Below are positions 1-14,100 of a DNA stretch of 64,000 nt, piece after piece. The DNA is from Rostratula benghalensis (taxonomy: Eukaryota; Chordata; Aves; Charadriiformes; Rostratulidae), in the NCBI GenBank assembly GCA_013399305.1, contig VXAI01000067.1, forward strand, positions 1,556,806 to 1,620,805, written 5' to 3'. Below the pieces are notes generated by a model. It saw only the letters and a list, made by a program, of their open reading frames with translations, searched no databases and was not told where the DNA came from. Both the position numbers and the translations under genes were made by a program. The first letter of the stretch is position 1. Each line of letters opens with the position of its first letter.

Positions 1-2425
1 TTTTTGTGCTGACTAGCACATTCAAATAGTAAAGTTCAAAATCTGCCTTTCCTGTGTATTAGAAGTATAGCACAAAGTTCTATATCTGACACTTGGCGTA
101 TGACACCATGTATGTTGTCCATGGAGCTTTAGAAAAATTGGATTGTATTTCATATGTTTAACTACATTCATCCACACACACATACTCCTACATAAATGGA
201 CTTTAAAGCTGAAAGGCTTTCAGACTTGTGATTCAAATTTAATAAAGTAAAATCTTTAATCCTTTGCATAGATTATAGCAGTAGGGTTTGAGTATTACTT
301 CACGTCTAAATTTTAGAACCATTTCATTTGTTCAATTTTTAAATGTCTGTGCCCAATATTATATTAAATTCAGCTTTTGTATTTCAAATTGAACACATGC
401 TATGTTCTAATTCAGTGTTTTAAAATAAATCATTTACTTTCTAACTTTTCTTCCTTCTATCATCAGAGTAATTTAACACATGTCGTTTCCTGCATTTCTA
501 TCCAATTCACACATCAGCAGGTGGTATACAATTTTTCCTTATTTTTTTCCCTCTTCTTACTGTATAGCATTTTGTGTGTTTAGATAGGACCCATCTTATT
601 CAAAGAGCAGCAGCAGAGTGGCACTGTAGAACAATGCCAGCTTCTACAACATATACTTCAGAATTTTTAATTCCTTGTCTGTGTACCATTTAGTAACTGC
701 TTTACTTATAGAAATTATAACTTTGAGGTAGTGAAGGATTTAGCATATGTCCCATATTAATACATTCAGAGGGCAATTACCAATATCAATCAGCTAAAGC
801 AATAAGGACAAATTTATGTGCGGCTGCTTAATGAGAATGACAAAAAAAATTAAATAAAAATTTTATCACTTGCATGATCCTGTATGCTAGACACAAGTAT
901 GTGCTTTTTCTTCTAATACCTATCAGATGGACCTTTTTTTTGCTGTTCCTGGCTACTTTGCCTGCTGGAAACGCTTACTTCTGTCAATATAGTTATGATT
1001 TTTTCTCTGTTTTTTTTCCCCATTTCTTCTGAGCAAACCTCTACCTTTTTAACCAACAGGATGAAAAGTGAAAAGAATGCATGTAGATACAGAGAGGATG
1101 ATACATGGTTTTTGAGTAAAACCAAGAATTTCACCAAAAAGCTTAGAATGTTTTTTTTTTTTAAAAAGGAAAAACATTACCTCAAACCCACAAAATACTA
1201 AAATCGATATACGGACCACCCCTTCCAACCCCTACCAAAACACTGAAGATCAGAAAGTGCCCAAAAAGAAGTCAAATAAACCAGAGAGTTGTTGTCAGCC
1301 TTCACTGGAACTGGAAGGAAATCTGCAGTGAGTCAATCTTGTATTTCTGTCTTCTTCAAACACATAAGTTTATTGTCCTTTAGCAAACTACACATAAAGA
1401 AGAATAATAGCTTTAAACAGCTTAAATGAAGAGTTTGGGATTTCAGAGAAACGTTTTTGTTTTCTATAGTAGCAATTACAGGAGACACTAGGAGTTGGCT
1501 AGAAAGTTCAGTACAATCTATAAACACTTATTCATAGAACCACTGGATGGACACTGTGTTGGAGCCAACTCGTGTTCAACATTTCTGTTGGGAAACAAGT
1601 TTGACATTTTTGTCTGTCTCCCTTTTCTTTTTTAAAGGAGAAATCAATTTGTAACAGGGAGACGGCAGTTTGCTACCAACTGTGCTCAAGATCAAAATGA
1701 ATTAATGATATTGAAATAAAGGTAACAGGTAAAAGCAACAAATTTGAAATAAAGAGTAATAAAAAATGGAGAACTAGATTAGAAAAGAACACAACCCCCC
1801 CCATGGATTAGCCAGCAAAGCTTTTTGACTTTTCTTAATTTTCTTCCTACTAATTCTTTGTATCGTAGCAAATTGATCAGCTGTTAAACACATGGTCACC
1901 TCTTTTAAAAAAAGATGGCTATCTTTCGTGTTTGGCTTGAAGCTAATGTTATCTAGTCTTTTAGAAAATGATACTGTATACCCCTTTCAAACCACTCAAT
2001 TCCTTATCTGTACTGCACTCTGTTGTTATCCTGCTCAGATGCATCTCGCATTTCACATGGGCAGACATTATCTAGGGATCTGGCGTCACTTCTGAAACAA
2101 CAGGATTACTGCATCTCTGACCTCCTCACAAGAAATAAAAGTTGCAACCTAAATATGTTCAGCTGATGGCCTTATCAGCTCACATATCTACACTCCAATT
2201 TACAGTTATGTTTATAAATTAAACAAGAGTATCTATAATAAATATTAGCAACATTAGTAAGAATAAATAACTGTAATAAATATTTGTAAGAAGAGATGTC
2301 AGCTGGGTTTCAACATGAATACTCATGCACCTCTTCTAAATACAATGCTGCCCTGCAGCTGGGCTAACCAGCCACAACAGAAGGTCTGCAAAACTCTGAG
2401 CTGTTAACGTGCCATCAACTCTCAC
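1..2425. other. Non-coding AT-rich DNA, nothing recognised
   Basis: AT-rich sequence with scattered short A and T runs, for example near 843-860 and 1150-1163, and a short C run near 1795-1802. No open frame here has protein-like composition or good flanking splice sites. No repeat family was recognised. Confidence 0.6.
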
Positions 2426-2528
2426 ATGTCCTGCAGGCAATCGGTGGGTCTGACAGCCCTCATGTTCAAGCTCAGAGCAACTAACACAGCCCACAGACTG
2501 TTCTGGGATTGTTTCAGTATGCATCAGT
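2426..2528 (-). other. Candidate internal coding exon (weak)
   Basis: On the - strand a strong pyrimidine tract (TTTTCATTTTTTTGTCTCCAG) ends just before 2528. A GTGAG donor on that strand (CTCAC at 2421-2425) follows base 2426. Only one of three frames is open: one carried-in base plus 34 codons, rich in Cys, His and Glu. The segment lies inside a longer ATG-initiated open frame of 104 codons at 2336-2650 on the same strand, so it could also be a chance open frame. The product is not recognised. The phase would fit a second candidate at 4517-4617. Confidence is low because such combinations occur by chance. Confidence 0.15.
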
Positions 2529-5500
2529 CTGGAGACAAAAAAATGAAAACACGCTTCTGGAAGTGGTGATGTGTCTTTGCACTGCATGTCAGGCAGAGTG
2601 TGACTTCTCAAGCTAGCTGTGCTAGCCTCCCATGACAGTCTAAGTGCCATTCATAAAACTGGAAGTGCAGACAGGGCTCCTTCCATTAGTTTCTTTAGGC
2701 TACTGCTCAGGGCAATCACGCTCGATGGAGAAAGCCCTTCTTAAAGTCCTTTCTTTCCTGATTTAGGACAGGGCTTAGAAACAAGCTGAGATCTCATGTC
2801 AGGATAATACAGAGGAACGGAGCTTTTTGTTCCTCCAGCTGTTCTCTGAAAGGCACTTGTCTCCATACAAAACATGTAAACAGTCACAGAATCAGATGCT
2901 GAAGTCCAGATGTTACGACAAATTACTATCTTCTCTTCTAAGCTACCTGGCTATCCCTTCTCTTCTACAGAGGATAAAAGATAGTACCACTGTCTCCTAT
3001 CCGTCTGTAAAACATGCTGATAGCCTGTTTCTACACTTTCAGAGATGCCCCAAGTTAACAAAAATGCTTAGATTGCAATCAGTATTCAGAAATGGTTGTT
3101 ATTGAGTAATTCCCTCCAGAGCCAAAGCCTCAAGAAAAAGACAGACATGAATACCACATGACACTTCTAAAATTAGCAGATCTATGTTGGGTAGAAATGG
3201 GGGGGAGGCCAGAGTGTCACAAAAATCCTTTTGTGCTTAATTCCCTCAAAATTTTCAACTTAGGTCCATGTTAGAGTAAATGTAAAAGGACTGCAGGAAG
3301 GATCGAATCATCTTATTTACTACTTTTTAGGCAATTCTAAAACATCTGTTAATGATACTTCAAGTGAACTAGAAACAGGAGTTTACATAATTATGGATGG
3401 CCACAGATATAATAGCATAGTGCCTCTAAAGAAGGCAGAAGAGGAGAGATGGCTAAAGGGACTCTTCATGAACTGATTTTGACATGACCAGTTGACCAGT
3501 GGAAGACACATATACCATGATGTGATGGTTATTGCAGCCAGGCTGGAAACACTGCACTGGTAGGACTGCAAAAAATTTAGGTTAAGATATTAAAAAGAAC
3601 AGTACAAGGGGCAGAGGTTTCCACTTCACATATAAACAGATCTTTCTGTTTCTGGGGAACTTGTGGTATTGGTACTGCAACATGTATTCAACTTTGCAGC
3701 ACGTTTTTTTAGCATTCTGTATATCCCTGAATTGTGCAATGTCTTTGATGTAAAACATGTCATTTCTAGGTTTAAAATCCATAAAAGCAGAGTTACATAA
3801 AAACTACGGCATAGAGTTGATGCTCTGGAAATTTTACAGAATCCTACATCTGGCTGAATTTACTCAATTGCCAAAGAAAAAAGCCCTTTTAAATACAAGA
3901 TTAGCACTCAGCCCTCGAAGAGTAACGTCTGATCTTTCTAGAATTTAATTGCAAATAACAGCAGAGGATAAAAATAAATAAATTGAACACAGTTATATGA
4001 TGCTAAAGCCTTTCTTGACAAATACTTATAACAGGAACACTGCAGCTGTTAATGCTAATTTAGATGGTTGTCATGAAGAAGCTACTTCGGAGTCTATGTT
4101 TTTATTACCTGATTAGTTACACACATTTTCCTATTAATATTATTTCTCTAAGTGAGTAAAATAGTTCTTTGGGATATTTGCTTAACTAGATTAATACAGA
4201 AACTGAAAAAAAAAATGAGTACAGAAGCACAAGTTGGGCATTAAGAGTCTCTTTGGTTATTTTACTGAGCAGTTCCAATTTATATTTCTCTAAATTATGT
4301 GACAGGAAAATGTTTGTTCAAGACCAGTGTATTCCAGCATGTTGGTGAGAATTTGTCCCAGGACCATTCACCACAGTACTGATCACTTGTTTACTATACC
4401 CTCATCGTTGGAATTTTCCCTCTCTGTAGGAACATGAAACAGTGGCTCTGTTCTTGCAGGCTATGTTACATCTGTTTCAATGTGAGCTTCAGGACTGGTC
4501 ATTTTGAGTGGATTACCTGGCTTTTGAGTAGTTTTTGAAGATAAGTCCATGTGCCTTTGTCCCCTTTATTCCATGCTCTGTATTTGCAAATGTTTGTCTT
4601 CTTGGAGTTGTCATGGTCTGCAAAAGATGAAACTTCTCCTTATGTGCAACATTACAATGGTACAGCCTGTGCCCTGGACACTACGCCAAGATAAGGGGGA
4701 GCTGGACCTGCACCACCTGAAATAGATCTTTGCCCAGGCTTCCTTTCTGTTGCTGCATAAGTATCTGGCTGAAACAGTCCATAATGTATAGAGTAAATTT
4801 GCTTAAAAAATGAAGAGAAGTTTTGAGCATTTTAGCTAAGGCTACATGTTCGTCTGCCGATTTGTGTCTTCAACATTTATCTGCCTGGTAAGGTGCAACT
4901 GCTGACTGATCTCTCCTGTAAGTTAGGGCACAGATCTTCTGAAAAAGAGATCTCTGCCTTTTGAGTAAGAATTCCTCCACAGCTTTTTACCCCATGCGAC
5001 TGAGTCTTTTTTACCCATCTGAAAAACTGACAACTATCATCCCAAAACTCTCCACTTGTTTGCTTAATTTCACTGGAATTGGCCCATTGGTTCAGAAGTT
5101 ACTAGGGTAGAAGGAGAGACAGAGAGATGGAGACGGTATGATTGCACAAGGCTCATTTTTCAGAAGGCTGTTGCAAAAAGCTGTGGGTAAACAAAACAAG
5201 CCAAGGCTATGCTGAGGGCAAAGAGGAGCCTGCCTACAGCACTGGACTGCAGTACAAGGACCTGCAATCCTTTTACTGGATGTTTCACATGCTTGCACTA
5301 TACCTCTGAACAGGTCATTTGATATCCTTGTATCCCACCACTGGTGTGATACATATCTACACACGCAGCCAGCTGAATGTGTACAATAAGTAAATATTTA
5401 AGATTTCTACTACCCTCTAACAAGAAAAAGCTTAATAATGAAAACTGCCCATCTTTTAAAAATGTCACTTTTCTATTTCTTATTTAGTGTTTTAAGACAT

Positions 5501-6632
5501 AAGTAAAATAAAATGTTCTAATATGCTCTTATGCTTGCATTAAAATGCAGCCTGATCAATGTAATAATAGCAAGATTCAATCTGAACCTCATTTCAAGAT
5601 AATTGCCATCTTTTACTACTGAAGAAAACTTCCACCTTTTCAACTTCAGCTGAAAAGAATTTAAAATCACAACAGCAGTTTTAGATTTTGCTAAGTACTG
5701 TGGGTGAAACATCACAGAAAATGAAAGTATGCGGCAAGGAAATTTCCTAAGAAGGTATTACATCTATTACAAATTATTGTTGTCTTTCCTTAGCAAGTCT
5801 CTAATAAATTGTAAAGGTGTCAAACAATTTGAAAGAAATTACAGAAAACTCTTTTGAAATCTAGAAGATCTTATCTGTTCTAGGAATAATGGCGCTTGCC
5901 TAAAATGAGCAAGACATTTTGCTTAAGTCTTACTTTGTACTACTGAAGCATCACTATGCACAGAGGAACACTGGTTCTGCTGCAGTTCTCTGCAGCCTTC
6001 CTATTAGGCTGAATTACACCCAGGCAGTTGCTGGCAGGCAGCAAACAGAACAGTGCTGGAGAGCTGAACAAGCACCTGGAGATTCCTCTTCTTAGAAGCA
6101 GTGGGTCTCAGTTTGTCAAACGGAAGTGGTTGTAAGCCAAAAGCTTAAGAGAGAAACACAGGACTGCTTCAACTTATTTAATCCAAATGTTATATAAATA
6201 TTAGCGCTGTCAACAAAAAACTGGGAAACACGTTCCTCCTTCCCTGAAGACAGTGGACATTAAACAACAGAGGGAAGTGAGAGAAACCCAGCTTCAGCTT
6301 CCCACTTACTAGGAAGGCACTGAAGAACACCACATAAATGCCTGCTGGTAGTTTCCAATGTCCCTAATTCAAAGTTGACAAATCAGTAAAACCCGCCAGC
6401 ACTGTATATGCACAAATGCCAAAAACCTAATTCTAGAAGAATTTGCTTTAAAGACAGACATGATAATTTACTGTATTCTTTAGAGTATTAGCAATCTCAA
6501 AGCAAATGGCCGTCACGGTACTGCATTTTTGCTGTACCTTAACACAGAAAATAGTGACTTGTAGAGGAGAAAGAGCCACTATGCATTATCAGACTGAGTT
6601 ACATCATCTCATTCTCTTTGCTACAACTGCAG
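2529..6632. other. Non-coding DNA, one weak exon-like segment
   Basis: Unique-looking sequence. The only item noted is an exon-like segment at 4517-4617 on the - strand. Its upstream side reads CATCTTTTGCAG and its donor side reads CAG followed by GTAATCC. Two frames are open, so coding cannot be claimed. Nothing else was recognised. Confidence 0.5.
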
Positions 6633-7590
6633 AAGCAGCCAGAAAACCACCTGGGAGAAACAGCACAACCAGTGCCTTTCTGTAAGCAAAGCTTCAGAAG
6701 GTGAAGTTTAAATACATGTACCGGCTAAAAGTGGTAAATGTCATCCTGACAGGCAAGAAAACCTGTACTGGGGAGCTAATCCCTGCATTGCTCTCATGTC
6801 TCAAGCCAATTGAATTGGGCTGTTGAATTCAGCTTCACAGATATGAGAACTGAGATTCACAAAGGATGCTTGGGGTTTGGGGTCTTTTTTGGTGGGATTT
6901 CTTTTTTGTTGTTGTTGCTCTTTTTTTTCCCCTAAACTGTTATTATTTTTTTAAAACAAATTGTTTCAATTATGGCATATTCAATGGCTTTGTTATGTGA
7001 TATTGTTAGGCTGTATTATCTTAAGTACATCTCATTTGCAAGTTCATCTTTCTTAACCAGATCTTTGTGTAAGTCTGAAGCATAAAATACCTTCCTAATT
7101 ATGAAATATATTATCTAGCTATCTTGTGTATCTAATACATTTATACATAAATCCTTTTTATTCAAAATGTAAAAATACCACTTATTTAATTCAAATGGGT
7201 ATTTCAAGACTTCAATTATAAGTTTTTAAATATTTCACATTTTTATAGTGCTTTTTATCTTGGAATTAATTATTTTTGTAATGATTAACTTGGTTCTTTG
7301 CTCCATTGCCATATAACTAATACAGAAGTAATATCCAAGGCATTAGTTCCTATTTTATGCTATCAACAACTGTCCTGACAAGTTACTCTTAGATTGATGA
7401 GGTGTTAATGAAAATACAGTAGACCATAGATCTTTGCAATATCCTTATGATCAGCAAAAGATCGAAATAAGAGAGTAAAAACATTTGTTCTGCTCCAGTG
7501 TATGCTCCCTTTGTGTTTTTACCTGTGAAAAATTACCGAAAATTACTGAAGATGTGAACAAATGACTCCTGAAATTCAGACTCTCTTAAA
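6633..7590. other. Non-coding AT-rich DNA
   Basis: Mostly AT-rich, with a T/G-rich patch at about 6887-6930 (runs of GTT and T). A 68-nt open segment at 6633-6700 has passable splice sites, but it is too short to call. Confidence 0.5.
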
Positions 7591-7617
7591 AAAAAAATAA
7601 ATATATATATATATNTC
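7587..7617. repeat. A-run plus (AT)n microsatellite with an ambiguous base
   Basis: A run of about 10 A leads into a short (AT)n stretch that ends at an N at position 7615. The undetermined base suggests uncertain allele length or a consensus problem in the microsatellite. It is the only ambiguous base noticed in the window. Confidence 0.9.
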
Positions 7618-10600
7618 TTTTAAAAAGTCTTAGTTCTAGTCATAGACTTTAAAAAATACATCATTTGGAGATTATCAAATATACTTATGAAAAAAATCTT
7701 ATTTTTCTATTCTTAAGTATATCATCATCCAGTAACAGTGTGGGATGCTCAATTTTTTGTGAATTTGAACCGAGGGCCTGACTTTGAGAACCTGCTGAGT
7801 TCCCTGCTGATTGCAGACCTGGAAACAGCAGTGTTCTTCATTGCTACTCATGGCTGTCAAAACTGCCAAAGTATTAATGATATGATGTGGCTCTTTAATT
7901 CTCTCCATTTTTCTTCCATTGTCTCCTTGCCTTCCATCTCTAAGACGGTAGTTCCTGATGGATACAAGAAACATGAAAAAAGGATAATTTCTTTCCGGGA
8001 ATGTTTTTCTCTCTATCTTTTGTAGTTTTATTTTTGTACTTCAGAGTGAAATATTCCTACTGTGCAGCCAGATGTTCTATAATCCTATTTTTATACAGCC
8101 CAAAGGACTCAAATCCCAGGTAAAGTCTCTTCCATGATGACGTGAATGATGGGTAAATTCAGGCTTTAAAACCAGATAAGAGTTTAAGGAAAAAGTAAAG
8201 TGTGCTTTTGGTAAAACAAAACTGTTCCATCTGATATCACACATATATAAATACACTAATAATAATCCTTTACTAAAAAATGATGGCATATGCTTGTTAC
8301 CACACTGGTATGGAAAACAAATGACATCTGTTAAATATTCTGCTGCAATACAGAAAGGCAAAATATTTAAAACTTGGAAGCCTGCATATGGTGATCTCCA
8401 ATACATAAGCACCAAAATAAGAGTGACTTAATTCTATGAAGGGCCAGCAAAGTGCAGCTGTACCATAACCAGTGGAAATTTACTGAACTAGAAGTTTTAG
8501 GACCCCCTTTAAAATTTCAGGTACTTGTCAAAATCAGGAATCTTGCCCCAGGCACCAAAGGACTAGAATTTTGATGGAGAACGTGATTTCAGATTTACTG
8601 TCTTCTGTGTCTCCTCATTTAGTAAATATATGATCACCATTGTATCACTGCAGAAGTTTGCCACTCTGAATACTGTCACAAAGACAGTATATTCAGAAAA
8701 GACAAGCACTTGACATTATTCCACCTTTTCTTCCACTAAGGTCACTGAGGGTTTTACTGTTATTGGATACAGAGGAGAACTCATGAGGAACATTTTAGAA
8801 AAAAGGTCATCTAATTTGTGGAGCTGGATTAGCTAGGTACTGAGAATAAAATAACAAGAACTGATTCAAAATTACATATCAGAAGTTTGCATGATAAATA
8901 AGAGTAAAGATGAATACACCACCTTTCTCCATACATGCATGGTTATAACCAAACTCTCATTCCTAGAAGCAGGGCTGCCACCTGCCCAACTGTAATAATG
9001 CAAAGCGCATGTTAGATGCACTTGCATCTTTTTATTTTCTGGCCCTGATACCTGCACATAGAAGTCACCCCTCTCCAAAACTGTGTCAATAAAACTAGCA
9101 GGAGGCCAGCAACACAATGTATGCTGCCCTTTTTAACGTTGGAAAAGTTGTTCCTTCACTCCGTAAACAGCTGATTCCACTATTTACTCTTGAATGATGG
9201 GCTTAAATTTCCCACAAGGAAATCAATACAAAGAGCCATAAGGCAGAAGTACTATTGCAGTTAAAACCCTAAATAGCTGCTATATGGCAGTAGGGTTTCT
9301 AACGACTAGAGAGATGTGTTTTTAACAGAAAGCTCTTCCTACCTTGGTACAAACTGAAAGGAAAACAAAGTATCACATGCCAATGAGGAGTATATAGACT
9401 ATTACATGTTTTTTACATAAGAAAGAAAAAAAGTCTAATATAACAGAAGTAGGTCACAAAGATTCAGGAATATTTTAAGATGATGATTTTTGCTAGCCAC
9501 TTCAGCTTCAACTTATACCAACTTCTGTTTTCATCCCTTCTGAAATGGAATGCTGACATAAACTATCCAAACGTTGCCAACAAGAAATCACTGGGTCTTA
9601 GTAGGTGACAAAATCAAACTGTACACAGCCTAATTAGCTACAATTCAAGAAGTTTGTGCTCAAAGGACACAGTACCTGTGCTGATATAATACTATTACCT
9701 TATATATCATAATACATAAGACCATCCCTAGAATTTGACTCTTCCTCCTCTTCCAGAGTATTTTTTCATGGATCTGGGGATAATTGGATGCTGTATCAAC
9801 TTGCAGGTTCTAACTTCCAGGTATGCAGTACCTAGTTCTTCACTGAAATCTCAAGATCCTGGAGACAAGTGATTAAATGAGAACCTCTGCTCTCTCAAAA
9901 GTAAAAATAAAATCCTAGACCCCTCAAGAAAAAGCCAAACATGAAGTTATTAACTCTTGTAGTTATGAGGCAAGAGCTTGAAAATAACCAGAGTATACCC
10001 TAGAGGCTCAAAAGCTGGTATGCAAACAACTTATATCTTGAGGGGAAAAGAAATAGCAAATCTCTGATAATTTGGGCAAGAATGTGTATTTTTAATACTT
10101 AGAATTGCTAGAAAACAAGTTTTTACAACTTCATCTTTGGAAATATTGCAGAATACTAACCTGTAGTCCTGACTAGGTTCTCCCCAACATTCTGGTGACT
10201 CTCCCTTCCAAAAATTAAACATGCTGACAACCATAAACATTTTTATCCTATTCTCCCTTTTAAATCCATTTTGTTTATTCTACCTGTATGTTGCCTTTAC
10301 TCGTCTGCACGCAGTAAAGTCTTTCAAATGAAGAGTATCTTACGCTATACTGTCATAGTGCTTAGCACAGTAAAACTCAGACCTGTACGGAGAACAGGAG
10401 CTGCTACTATAGTCAGCCCTCATGAAACCATTAGTAATGGCCATTCTGACTCTCCAGTTATTCACAGTCAGTAATTCTGGGCAAAAGTCAGCAATACCTG
10501 CACCTAAGCTTAAAAATTATGAATTATTATAAAATAAATGAAATCAATATCAGGTTAATATAATCTGAGGTTTGAAGAGTTTAAATATAAATGGGCATTT

Positions 10601-13600
10601 AATGGACCTGATTGAGAAGACACAAGACTAAGCTTCAAGGAGAAGACAACACCATCACAAGCACTGACCACACTGGTGTTCTGACGGTTAATGGAGTAGA
10701 AGGTCACTGGGCACATATGCGTCATTTTCCTTAATTCTTTTGAGTCATCCCAGTGGAAATTCCACTGTAACTCCAAAATTAGCAGCTGTGTTTAGTAAAT
10801 TTGGATTATTTTTTTAAAAAATAAATCAAAAGAATTAAACAGATGTGAGACGCTTAAACACTCCATGTCACTGTATTGTACAGCATGACTTCACTTCTAA
10901 ACAGGCTTAATCTTAAACTACTGCCCCATGTCATGTCAACCAGCTGGCACATCTCATGAGAAACAACATTTTAATGAATCTTTTATTTCACATACTCAAG
11001 ATTGCACTTCTCATGTTTTATAAACAAATTAACTTTTCCTTACAAAATAAAGAGTGGTTGAGCTGCTGCAGATTTCAGAATAAACTGATTTCTAATCAGC
11101 TTTAAGAGTCTGATTTCTCTATGCACCTTCTCAATTTCTCCTCTCAACATCTTATGGCATATCTGTTATCACCATTCCTGCTGATCTAAAGCACACACTT
11201 CTGTAATTTCTACTTTCTTTTAGCTTAAGGATGTAAGAACAACAACAAAGTGGCATATACAAGTGGCGTGGAAGCGTGCTCAGTAAGTGTAAGCAAATAT
11301 GTAAATTACACATATCTATTACAATTTCTCTTCTCTGCATAGATATGTTTTTACATTTGTGGCCTGTTGAAAATCTGCATCATGCTGCTCACTCACCTTC
11401 TGGGTAACATTTCCATCAATGATTATCTAAAATACAGTCATCTCAAATGGGTAACCAAGCAACCAAATATGCCCCCATTACGAAAGCCAGGGAGCTGACT
11501 AAATCAGGACAATTCATGCAAATCACTATCTTCACAGTAAGACTTAGATAGTTAAAGGAAACTCCACACGCGTTCCAGTCTATCTGGGATCGTTACTGCT
11601 ACGAGTGTGAGACTGCAGTACCTGAGTTTCATTTGACTTGACACCTAACTGGATGGATGGCTAAAAAAGATCCAGCAAAACTGTTTATTAAGTTGAATTT
11701 TCATCAAAACAAAATTTGTTCTGTTAAAAGCCTACTTCCTGCCCTTGCATTCCCTAAACTGTAGAGAAAAAACAAACCTTAGGTATTCGTTTCACAGACA
11801 CTGCTGTGGGAAAATACATTTATTTCTTTTCAGTGCAGCCTTCCTGGTAGTCTGCATGTTCCAAGAAGGAAGACACCAATGGAACAAATGTGCAGTGCAC
11901 CTGGAGTCATGGAACAGGAATCAGAGAAAGTACAGTCTAATCATGGAATCCACAGCTACAGACACTAAAGCTTGTGTCAAGAACCTAATATTGACACATC
12001 GTATATTTTGGGTTATTTCAATCTAGTTTGGTCCCATGGACAAAAGGCCAACCAGAAGCCTTCAGTAAAAGGTCTTCTCCTGCAGTGCATCCTCTGAATA
12101 TTTTAATGCACTGCACAGCTGCTCTGTCAGCAAATCAAAGCAAAAATATTTACAAAAAAAATCTTTGCACCATTTTATACAGTGGTCTTCATTTACAGCC
12201 AGGTGAAGATTAGCCTAAGCTTTGACTATTCACTGATTACTTCCATTGCTTACTTGCAGAAATGGGGTTAATTTTTGTAAGCACAGTCATACAGCGAATT
12301 TGTTGCTTATGGACTAGGCTGCCTGTGATCAATGGATCACAGATTAAGTCATACTTCTTTAACTGATTAGAATAAGTATAAAAATAGATTTTTCCAGGCT
12401 TGCTCTCACTGCATATTTTTCAGGCTAGATTCTAATTTCAATATGACAATTTCACAGAGTGAGATACTGTTCAATGTGAGAAAACGATCACTGACAAAAA
12501 AAAAAATAAATTCCCTTTTGTTCCAGGAGAGCTAGAGAGGGGAAAAAGAAAAAAGAGTGCAGTAAATCTTCACATTGGTAGAAACTGCAAGTGAGACTTC
12601 GAGACTTAACTCTGTATAAATATTAATACTAGAAACCTTGAGATTTTGTCCTCTCTACACAAACTTACTTTTTATCACCTCTTACACATACCTGAGATCA
12701 TTTCTGAGACTATAGAGCACCAGTTAGCAAATCAGGGTAGACTCTGGTACTCTTCATGGGAAAATCTAAACCTTTGCCATCTTTAATCAGATCAAACTTT
12801 GCTTTCATCCTTGTTATTTCTTAGCTGAAACAGGTTTTAAGGGATGCTCACAATCTTGATGATAAACTCGGAATGAATTCAGAACCTGCTCTCTGAACAT
12901 TTTTATTCCAAGGGGATGGACAACTGACCACACACATTTTAGGCAGATTAAACTGTGAAATAAACCTACTTGGTTTCCCTTTTCTATACCGATGCTGCCA
13001 GCCTTAGAGGTTGGTTCAATGTGGACTTTAAGCCCTTTACAAAAATCACACAAGTTCTTCTTTTAAACAGAATGGCAGGCAGCCATTTCTAACTGGAACT
13101 GCTATCTGCCTTTGTATCAGATGACAACCATACGAGATGTCTCCTGGGTAAATAACATTAAGTTCTATTACTCAACACTTAAGCAGGAACTTATTTGGGG
13201 TAAATCTTTTTGTGTGCTTTTGATAAAAATTAAGGAAAAAAAAAGGCAAGAGAAGTCTTTAAAAAGTATAATTTTTTAGATGTGCAATTTTTGGAAATTT
13301 TATGTGCAAAGTATAATAGCACATTATATAGTTTCTTTAGTTAAAAAGATTGTATAAATAGAGATAAAAATAATATCACAGATCATAAAGTGCTATGAGT
13401 TGTTATTTATATACTGCTGGACAAAGCCTCTAATTTTCCCTCAAATGTAACTTTTCTATTCAATCAGTTACAAAACTACAGAAACACCTCAGACTACTTC
13501 CAGAACAAGTTCCTCTTGCAGAAATGAGCTCCCATGCTTAGATGCATTTCTGAAAAATGCCCCTTCTGTAATTTTAAAAAATATATTCATATAGAGTCTA

Positions 13601-14065
13601 GCTTTATTAACACTATTAATGATGTGCACTACCATGTCTGTTCGAGACAAAACAAAACCCATTAAGTTATTTACCTTCTTTAATATTTTACTGTCTCATG
13701 AAAGAAATGAGCAGTAGAGCAGAACAATAATTTTTCTAAGTCTGATGAACCAAAAAGCTGAATATTGGCAAATGCTCTACCACTTTTTAGTTCTGCTGTA
13801 CAATCTCATTTCCTGCTTCACGCCAATCACTGTACTGTCACTGTACTGAATACTATTGGAAGCTTTCCTTAACCAACTCAACAGTAAATTGTTTGTGCAA
13901 AGCAAAGGTTATAATGCAATAGCCAGCAAAATTTGAAAAAACATAATTAAAAGTAATAATGACTTTTGTATTGGTTTTGTAAGTCAGAAATCACTGTATG
14001 CTGAGATATGCAAACTTTTTCCTGGGTGTCTCCTCCAAGATTTTCAAAAGGAGTTTTCCTTCAAG
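7618..14065. other. Non-coding DNA with scattered short open frames
   Basis: AT-rich unique-looking sequence. It contains chance-level open frames, including + 7717-8025 (102 codons between stops), - 8077-8415 (112 codons) and - 8872-9117 (81 codons). None matches a family I recognise. A 59-nt segment at 11224-11282 with strong splice-like flanks is discussed in the findings. A short direct repeat (CACTGTACTGT) lies near 13828-13848. Confidence 0.5.
11224..11282 (+). other. Candidate short exon between strong splice signals
   Basis: The acceptor side reads TTTCTACTTTCTTTTAG and the donor side reads GCTCA followed by GTAAGTG. Both are close to vertebrate consensus. The 59 nt between them is open in one frame only (19 codons plus two bases), encoding a basic, Thr- and Trp-containing peptide. 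The family is not recognised. A non-coding (lncRNA) exon or chance are both possible. Confidence 0.2.
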
Positions 14066-14100
14066 AAAAAGAAAGAAAAAAAAAAAAAAAAAAAAAAAAA
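14066..14100. repeat. Poly(A) tract, 25 A at its core
   Basis: AAGAAAAAGAAAG leads into an uninterrupted run of 25 A at 14076-14100. It could be a microsatellite or the tail of an unrecognised old retroposed sequence. No repeat body was recognised upstream on the + strand. Confidence 0.9.

Noticed and set aside
722..740. TTGAGGTAGTGAAGG, similar to the let-7 seed region
   Set aside because: The match ends after about 10 bases and no hairpin partner was seen.
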